Origin: Nitrosomicrobium frigidum (SeqCode)
GTDB lineage: Archaea; Thermoproteota; Nitrososphaeria; Nitrososphaerales; Nitrososphaeraceae
Reading direction: 5' to 3'
Assembly (NCBI GenBank): GCA_023251115.1
Contig: JAHEZK010000012.1
Span: 1 to 36,270 of the forward strand
DNA: 36,270 nucleotides
Shown here piece after piece: positions 31,557-36,270 of this stretch; position 1 is the stretch's first letter, and each line of letters starts with the position of its first letter. Below the pieces are notes generated by a model. The model saw only the letters and a list, made by a program, of their open reading frames with translations, made no database searches and was not told the origin of the DNA. Position numbers and translations under genes: made by a program.

Positions 31557-32375
31557 ATGAATATAAAAAATATGATGGAGGATCAGGATCAAAATCAAGA
31601 TCTGCGGGAGAAAAAATTACGCGGCTCTGGAGGCTATGTTATCGCTCACATTACAGATGAAGAGCAAAAAAAAGGAAATTTAGGAGGACCAGAATTATTT
31701 CTGGCAGGAATAGGGCGGCTTCCCACTGACAGATTTGTAAAGTATCGTTGTAACAAATGTGACAAAGATTATCAGGGGTCACCAAACATTAATTTTGAAA
31801 ATCCTAATGAAGATCTAGGTGAAGGTGTGACACTATATGAAAAGGGTGAATACAAGTGTAAGACCTGTAAGAGTATTATTGCACAGTATAGAAAATTTGA
31901 TGCTCCTGAAGAGTCACAACAGGAACAAGAATCAAAATCATCGCAATCTGAATTACCAAGTACGACTGATGTATCGAAGACTAAAGATACTGGTGAAAGT
32001 CTCGAGTCAAATACAAGCCAAACTAGTCCACCACCAACTCCGACTACCCAAAGTGACTTTATTTCGATTCAATCCCTCATTGGTATGCCTGCATATGATT
32101 GGGAAGCTATGTTGATAGGGAATGTACAAGAAATTGGGCTCAAAAGGACGTCAAGAGGAAAAATGGAAATAAATCTAAAGATTCCTAAAAAGGTCAACAA
32201 TCAAAATGTTGAAGTCGCATGGAAAAGTATTTCCAAAATTGGCGATATTATTTTGCTCGAGAATTCAGAATCTTCAGAATCCATTCAATTAGGTAAATGC
32301 TCGTATTGTAATTATCAAAATGAAAGCGATGCACTGTTTTGTTCTGAATGCGGTAAAAAAATTACTAATGAATAA
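31557..32375 (+). CDS. PRC-barrel-like protein with two zinc ribbons
   Basis: 272 residues in four parts. N-terminal ribbon: C65-C68 (CNKC) and C101-C104 (CKTC) within a conserved-looking IGRLPTDRFVKYRCNKCDKD. A disordered Gln/Glu/Ser/Thr/Pro linker (about 115-168). A PRC-barrel-like strand unit (about 170-240: IQSLIGMPAYDW, MLIGNVQEIGL, INLKIP, WKSISKIGDIILL). A C-terminal zinc ribbon C248-C251/C262-C265 (CSYCNYQNES, FCSECGKKI). A nucleic-acid or ribosome-related role is plausible, but no function is shown. Divergent from the helicase, with an inverted repeat between. Confidence 0.7.
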   Translation: MNIKNMMEDQDQNQDLREKKLRGSGGYVIAHITDEEQKKGNLGGPELFLAGIGRLPTDRFVKYRCNKCDKDYQGSPNINFENPNEDLGEGVTLYEKGEYKCKTCKSIIAQYRKFDAPEESQQEQESKSSQSELPSTTDVSKTKDTGESLESNTSQTSPPPTPTTQSDFISIQSLIGMPAYDWEAMLIGNVQEIGLKRTSRGKMEINLKIPKKVNNQNVEVAWKSISKIGDIILLENSESSESIQLGKCSYCNYQNESDALFCSECGKKITNE

Positions 32376-32424
32376 TTAGAATTGGAAGAGCTACTAAGAA
32401 ATAGAAAATAATTATCTGGTAGAT

Positions 32425-34545
32425 TTATGCAAGGCCTATTCTAACATCAACAGCGCATGCTCCTTTTCCCTCTTCCAGTACCAGCAATGGATTCATATCG
32501 AATTCAGTAATCTCGGGGAAATCTGTAACCAGTTGAGATAATCGTAGTAGGCATTCAATTAATACCTTTATATCTGATGGTGGCTGTCCTCTTATACCTT
32601 TCAATATCTTGTATGTTTTGATTGATTCAATCATTTTCATTGCTTCTTTTTCATCAATTGGTGCTAGTCTGAACACAACATCCTTTAGTGCTTCAACGTA
32701 GATTCCACCAAGACCAAACATGATTAAAGGACCAAATAATTTGTCGTGTTTTGCACCCAGAATTGTTTCTCTTGCAGATTCTATCATCTGCTGAACGAGA
32801 ACTCCCTTAATGTTGGCTTCCTTCTTGTAGTTCTTTGCATTGGTAATTATTTCGTTGAATGAGGACGAAACTTGTTGCTTATTTTTGACTCCTACCTTTA
32901 CTCCTCCAGCATCTGATTTGTGGATTATATCTTGGGATGCAATTTTCATAACCACAGGATATCCAATTTCCTCGGCCCTCTTTACACATTCTTCCTCATT
33001 TGTGCAGAGATAACTTTTCGGTCTTGGAAATCCATATGCGTTAAGTACATCGTAACCCTCTTCTTCCAAAAGATGTTTTCTCCCTTCCTTCCTTACGCTA
33101 TCAAAAATTTGTTTGACTTTTTCCTTGTCAACATCAAATTTTCTTATTTCAGATTCTTTTCCTGTACTCCAATTAGAAAATTCGTACATTGCTTTTAGTG
33201 TTCGAATTGCTGGTTCAGCATATGGAAAATACGGTATACCTCCGTCAGAAAGGATTTGTTTATTTTCTGTTCCTTCTGCAAGACCCATAAGCGCTGCAAG
33301 AGAGGTTTTTCCAGAATTGGCTGTGGTCTTCACAATAGTTCTAGCAAGATCATTATAATCAAGAGTAGCGGAGGGAGTACACATAGTAACAATAGAGCCT
33401 ACATTTGGATTTGAGACCACTTCATTCAGAACCTTTTCAAATCGATTGAAATCCGCATCCCCCACAATATCAACTGGGTTCCTTGCAGACCCGTGGGCCG
33501 GTATTACCTTTGATATTTCCTCTCTTGAACTGCTTATGTCAGCTAGCTTCATTCCATATTTTGAGCATGCATCTGTGGATATTATGGCAGGTCCACCTGC
33601 GTTTGAAACAATTACGGTTCCTTCGTCGCTTTTGGGAACTGGCTGTTTTGAAAATGCAGTTGCTAAATCAAAAAGTTCCTGCATAGTGTCAACTCTAATT
33701 ACACCGCTCTGCAAAAATAGCGCATCATAAACCTCGTCGGCTCCCATTAATGCACCTGTATGAGACATTGCCGCCTTTGCCCCTTCTGGAGTTCTGCCAG
33801 ACTTTATCACAACTATTGGTTTCTTGAATTGCTTCGTGGTTTTCCTGCCAATGTCCATAAACCTTCTACCATCATGGATGTCTTCAAGGTACATTATGAT
33901 AACAGAGGTTTCCGGATCATGGCATAATAACTCCAATATGTCATTTTCATCAACGTCAATTTTGTTTCCCATACTAATTACCTTCGAGAAACCTATTCCC
34001 TGTGCCATAGCATCTTCTACAGTAGCAGCACAAATAGCTCCACTCTGTGACACTAGAGCAATATTTCCATGCTTTGGTGTAATCTTCAGAAACGTGGAAT
34101 TCATCATGTTCTGTTTAGATAGGCTCATTATACCCAGACAATTTGGGCCGATGACCCTGATACCATATTTTTTGCATATTGTAGCCACTTCCCTTTCAAG
34201 AATAGCTCCCTGTTCATCAACTTCTTTGAAGCCGGCTGAAACGATAATGGAACCCTGAATCTTCTTCATTCCGACTTCTTCCATTACCTTCGGAACTATC
34301 TTGTTTGGGGTTGCCACCACTGCAAGATCTATATCCTCTGGTATGTCAAGAACACTCTTGTATGCCTTAATTCCAGAAACATACTCGTTAGTAGGGCTGA
34401 CGGGATAGATTTTACCTTTATAGCCATTCTTGATGTTGGTAAAAATTGCTCTTCCTATTCCTGGTTTTTCGGAGGCTCCTATAATCGCAATTGATTTCGG
34501 TGAAAGAAATACATTATTTTTGTATCTTTCACTCTGCGAATTCAT
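32425..34545 (-). CDS. ADP-forming acyl-CoA synthetase, single chain (3HP/4HB-cycle type)
   Basis: 706 residues, alpha and beta parts fused. CoA-binding Rossmann domain (GASEKPGIG, residues 23-31), succinyl-CoA-synthetase-like ligase domain with the phospho-His SHTGALMGAD (H262), and ATP-grasp domain from about 490 (MKIASQDIIHKSDAGGVKVG; GPLIMFGLGGIYVEALKD; EFDMNPLLVLEEG). Nitrososphaeria use such one-chain ADP-forming enzymes to make 3-hydroxypropionyl-CoA and 4-hydroxybutyryl-CoA, the energy-saving steps of their CO2-fixation cycle; which substrate this one uses cannot be read. A TATA box 28 bases before the ATG suggests a leaderless mRNA. Confidence 0.9.
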   Translation of the reverse strand: MNSQSERYKNNVFLSPKSIAIIGASEKPGIGRAIFTNIKNGYKGKIYPVSPTNEYVSGIKAYKSVLDIPEDIDLAVVATPNKIVPKVMEEVGMKKIQGSIIVSAGFKEVDEQGAILEREVATICKKYGIRVIGPNCLGIMSLSKQNMMNSTFLKITPKHGNIALVSQSGAICAATVEDAMAQGIGFSKVISMGNKIDVDENDILELLCHDPETSVIIMYLEDIHDGRRFMDIGRKTTKQFKKPIVVIKSGRTPEGAKAAMSHTGALMGADEVYDALFLQSGVIRVDTMQELFDLATAFSKQPVPKSDEGTVIVSNAGGPAIISTDACSKYGMKLADISSSREEISKVIPAHGSARNPVDIVGDADFNRFEKVLNEVVSNPNVGSIVTMCTPSATLDYNDLARTIVKTTANSGKTSLAALMGLAEGTENKQILSDGGIPYFPYAEPAIRTLKAMYEFSNWSTGKESEIRKFDVDKEKVKQIFDSVRKEGRKHLLEEEGYDVLNAYGFPRPKSYLCTNEEECVKRAEEIGYPVVMKIASQDIIHKSDAGGVKVGVKNKQQVSSSFNEIITNAKNYKKEANIKGVLVQQMIESARETILGAKHDKLFGPLIMFGLGGIYVEALKDVVFRLAPIDEKEAMKMIESIKTYKILKGIRGQPPSDIKVLIECLLRLSQLVTDFPEITEFDMNPLLVLEEGKGACAVDVRIGLA

Positions 34546-34569
34546 ACAAAAATAATTTTGTCTACATAG

Positions 34570-34577
34570 TTATAAAT
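34570..34577 (-). promoter_or_regulatory. TATA box of the acyl-CoA synthetase gene
   Basis: ATTTATAA (minus strand) is centred about 28 bases before the ATG at 34545, in keeping with a leaderless mRNA. Confidence 0.5.
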
Positions 34578-34791
34578 GCAGTGATATTACATGCCATGAA
34601 ATTAGCCACGTCGTAGGATATTCATCAAGTGTAGATCTTATAAGTGAGGTAAAAATCAAAAATCAAGACAGGACTGTATTTTGTTTATCTTTGTTATCTC
34701 TTTTCTATATATTAGTAAGACAGCAGTTACTACTCAAGATACACTGATAAAGTAGGAATTGATTATTGACTATCCACTATTTGTATTTTCC

Positions 34792-35688
34792 CTATTGCGA
34801 GTAATTTCTTATTAGCAATTCTTCATACCCCATCCTTCTAGACCCAATTGCGTTAATAGATCTGTTCGCACTGGTTATTTCTGTAAAATGAGAGTAGTCA
34901 GAATAAAGCCTTCTTATTTCCTCAGTATTTGAGTTACTTAGTAAGAGTTTACATCCTCTTCTTGTCAGCTCTTTGAATATAACTGCAAGGTCCTTCTGAT
35001 CTTCAAGAGTAAAACCATTATTGGTATAATTGGTAAAATTCGCAGTATTGCTGACAGGATGAAACGGTGGATCAAGATATACAAAATCATCCTTGTCGAC
35101 TTTTTCCCCTAATATTTTCTTGTAATCGCCGATTCTCAATGAGGATCCAGGTTGTCTTAGTACCATACTCGCTTTCCTTAAGTTATTGGTATCGCAGATG
35201 AGTGGGTTTTTATATCTTCCAATTGGAACGTTAAACAAACCGTTCTTATTTACACGATATAGTCCATTGTAACATGTTTTATTTAGTGTTATGAACCGTG
35301 CAGCTTTCTCTATATTATTAAATACTTTCTTTGAATCTCGCAATTCATAATAATATTTTTTTGGAGACTTGTTGTATTCAGTTTGGTGATAATTTAAAGC
35401 CGCAATAAGCTCTTCTACATTATTTCTTATGATTTTATAAACATTAATTAAATCTGCGTTTATGTCAGAAAGAATTGCGTTCCTATTATAGGGAGCGATA
35501 TGAAAGAATACCGCCCCTCCTCCGAGGAACGGTTCAAAATATCTGGTAAACTTTTGTGGAATATGACGCATTATTTGAGGTAATAATTGGCTCTTGCCAC
35601 CGGCCCATTTTACAAAAGGATGACAACTGGGTATTTTACAAAGTTCGTAATTCTTCCTTCTCTCAGATCTCATAATCTGACTGTGCAT
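34792..35688 (-). CDS. Dam-type (D12 class) adenine-N6 DNA methyltransferase
   Basis: 298 residues. FVKWAGGK (residues 25-32) and FEPFLGGGAVFF (51-62) form the AdoMet site, SDIN (74-77) follows, then the D12-class NKTCYNGLYRVNKNGLFNVP stretch (136-155), and the catalytic DPPF (206-209; the usual form is DPPY). The fold and order match Dam/DpnIIA-like enzymes that methylate adenine, often in GATC. No restriction endonuclease is seen next to it, so it looks like an orphan, or its partner lies beyond the right edge. Start at M1 or M6 (35673). Might methylate for replication, transcription or defence. Confidence 0.9.
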   Translation of the reverse strand: MHSQIMRSERRKNYELCKIPSCHPFVKWAGGKSQLLPQIMRHIPQKFTRYFEPFLGGGAVFFHIAPYNRNAILSDINADLINVYKIIRNNVEELIAALNYHQTEYNKSPKKYYYELRDSKKVFNNIEKAARFITLNKTCYNGLYRVNKNGLFNVPIGRYKNPLICDTNNLRKASMVLRQPGSSLRIGDYKKILGEKVDKDDFVYLDPPFHPVSNTANFTNYTNNGFTLEDQKDLAVIFKELTRRGCKLLLSNSNTEEIRRLYSDYSHFTEITSANRSINAIGSRRMGYEELLIRNYSQ

Positions 35689-35744
35689 CGATCATTAACT
35701 GCCCATCGCTTTACATATAAGTATTATAAAATATCAAAATTCTG

Positions 35745-35933
35745 TTACTTCAATGGTTTTATTAATTTCTTAGGAGTCTTACTTGTTTTGCTAATCCTGG
35801 TTCGATTACTCGTTTTGGTCATTTGGATATCACATTTTATGCATACTTTTCCCAGTCTTGTATTGATCATCGTCTCAGTGGGACTAAATTGATGACATAG
35901 TGCGCAAGCTGTTACCGATCTATACATATTCAA
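35745..35933 (-). CDS. Small zinc-ribbon protein with basic tail
   Basis: About 60 residues from TTG at 35933 or ATG at 35927 (MYRSVTACALC). CALC and CIKC, 21 residues apart, form a zinc ribbon; the rest is Lys/Arg/Thr-rich (MTKTSNRTRISKTSKTPKK) and could bind nucleic acid. It lies 56 bases upstream of the methyltransferase gene on the same strand, so a shared transcript is possible. Confidence 0.6.
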   Translation of the reverse strand: MNMYRSVTACALCHQFSPTETMINTRLGKVCIKCDIQMTKTSNRTRISKTSKTPKKLIKPLK

Positions 35934-36046
35934 TTCGTTATAATTTCTAATACTACTTTATTGTATTTATTTGTAAAAAAATTCTTCTCTTTGATTTTTA
36001 CACAACGTTTAGGGATTCTATAGATAAAAAAATAAAAAAACGTGTA

Positions 36047-36056
36047 TTACCGGTAA
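36047..36056. repeat. 10-base palindrome TTACCGGTAA
   Basis: Perfect palindrome in the gap between the zinc-ribbon gene and the partial gene at the right edge, flanked by GTA and CAA. Its position just downstream of the partial gene's stop on the minus strand suggests a 3' end or a regulatory site; short enough to be chance. Confidence 0.3.
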
Positions 36057-36078
36057 CAACGTCGATTTATTTTAAGCT

Positions 36079-36270
36079 CTAATATTTCCATTCGCTTGAT
36101 ATGCCGTTCCACCAGGATCGATATGGATTGGCATCCTTACCGATTTCATCTTTTATTCTAAATTCAATTGAATAAAACATATTTTCCATTGTGTCAATTC
36201 CTCCATCAGAATAAAGCTCTTTACCAATTGTAAATACTCTTTGTTTTTTTTCTTCAAAATCTGCAGCATC
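36079..36270 (-). CDS. Unknown protein, 3' part cut by the window edge
   Basis: 63 residues plus stop of an open frame that runs out of the window. The visible part ends EIGKDANPYRSWWNGISSEW and carries an acidic-basic region (EEKKQRVFTIGKELYSDGGI). The amino-acid balance is clearly coding. No family is recognised; the true start is to the right of position 36270. Confidence 0.6.
   Translation of the reverse strand, partial: DAADFEEKKQRVFTIGKELYSDGGIDTMENMFYSIEFRIKDEIGKDANPYRSWWNGISSEWKY

Noticed and set aside
35780-35830. GGTTCGATT segment resembling a tRNA T-loop
   Set aside because: It is inside the zinc-ribbon gene's antisense strand and no D-arm, anticodon arm or acceptor stem can be drawn around it.

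Overview
The window is AT-rich chromosomal DNA of an ammonia-oxidising archaeon of the class Nitrososphaeria (Thaumarchaeota). The nearest guess is a Nitrososphaera or Candidatus Nitrosocosmicus relative, the latter because of the low GC. The lineage rests on an Alba chromatin protein, archaeal TATA boxes 22-31 bases before many start codons (leaderless genes), frequent TTG/GTG starts, a one-chain ADP-forming acyl-CoA synthetase of the kind used in the 3-hydroxypropionate/4-hydroxybutyrate cycle, and many small zinc-ribbon and secreted PsbP-like proteins familiar from this class. There is no rRNA, tRNA, CRISPR array or intact insertion sequence.

Layout. 1-7.5 kb: ferritin, three membrane-anchored or secreted proteins of unknown role, a PH-SHOCT protein abutting a truncated F420-type luciferase-like oxidoreductase, a gene-poor stretch with a small C2H2 finger, a small membrane protein, an unknown protein and a VTT/DedA membrane protein. 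7.6-15 kb: an unknown protein, a 48-residue Cys/His protein, a cupredoxin-adenylate cyclase fusion, an MFS transporter, a secreted protein, a thiamine-binding-type protein, a VOC protein, a kinase-less sensor-like protein and two small proteins. 15.3-17.5 kb: a soluble KAP-family NTPase fused to pentapeptide repeats, with very recent tandem duplications.

17.6-23 kb: a PsbP-like protein and a coiled-coil protein, then a co-directional run of alba, a nucleotidyltransferase-like gene, ilvE, a Gfo/Idh/MocA dehydrogenase, a Trm112-like protein and a hexapeptide acyltransferase. The dehydrogenase and acyltransferase suggest N-acylated amino-sugar synthesis. 23-28.6 kb: a zinc microprotein, an NCS1 transporter, small proteins, a metal-dependent cyclase-family hydrolase, a stand-alone Lrp/AsnC sensor domain, a class V aminotransferase, a RecA-fold protein without a Walker A motif and a three-helix membrane protein. 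29-36.3 kb: an FMN split-barrel protein, a DEAD-box RNA helicase, a two-zinc-ribbon protein, the acyl-CoA synthetase, a Dam-type DNA methyltransferase, a zinc ribbon and the 3' part of an unknown gene cut by the window edge.

The most unusual loci are the cytosolic cupredoxin-cyclase fusion (8560-9615), a possible copper- or redox-linked cAMP sensor with a Thr at the position that marks class IIIb cyclases, and the KAP-pentapeptide protein (15357-17510), a candidate conflict or defence NTPase whose repeat number may vary between strains. Assignments come from reading motifs; no database search was possible.
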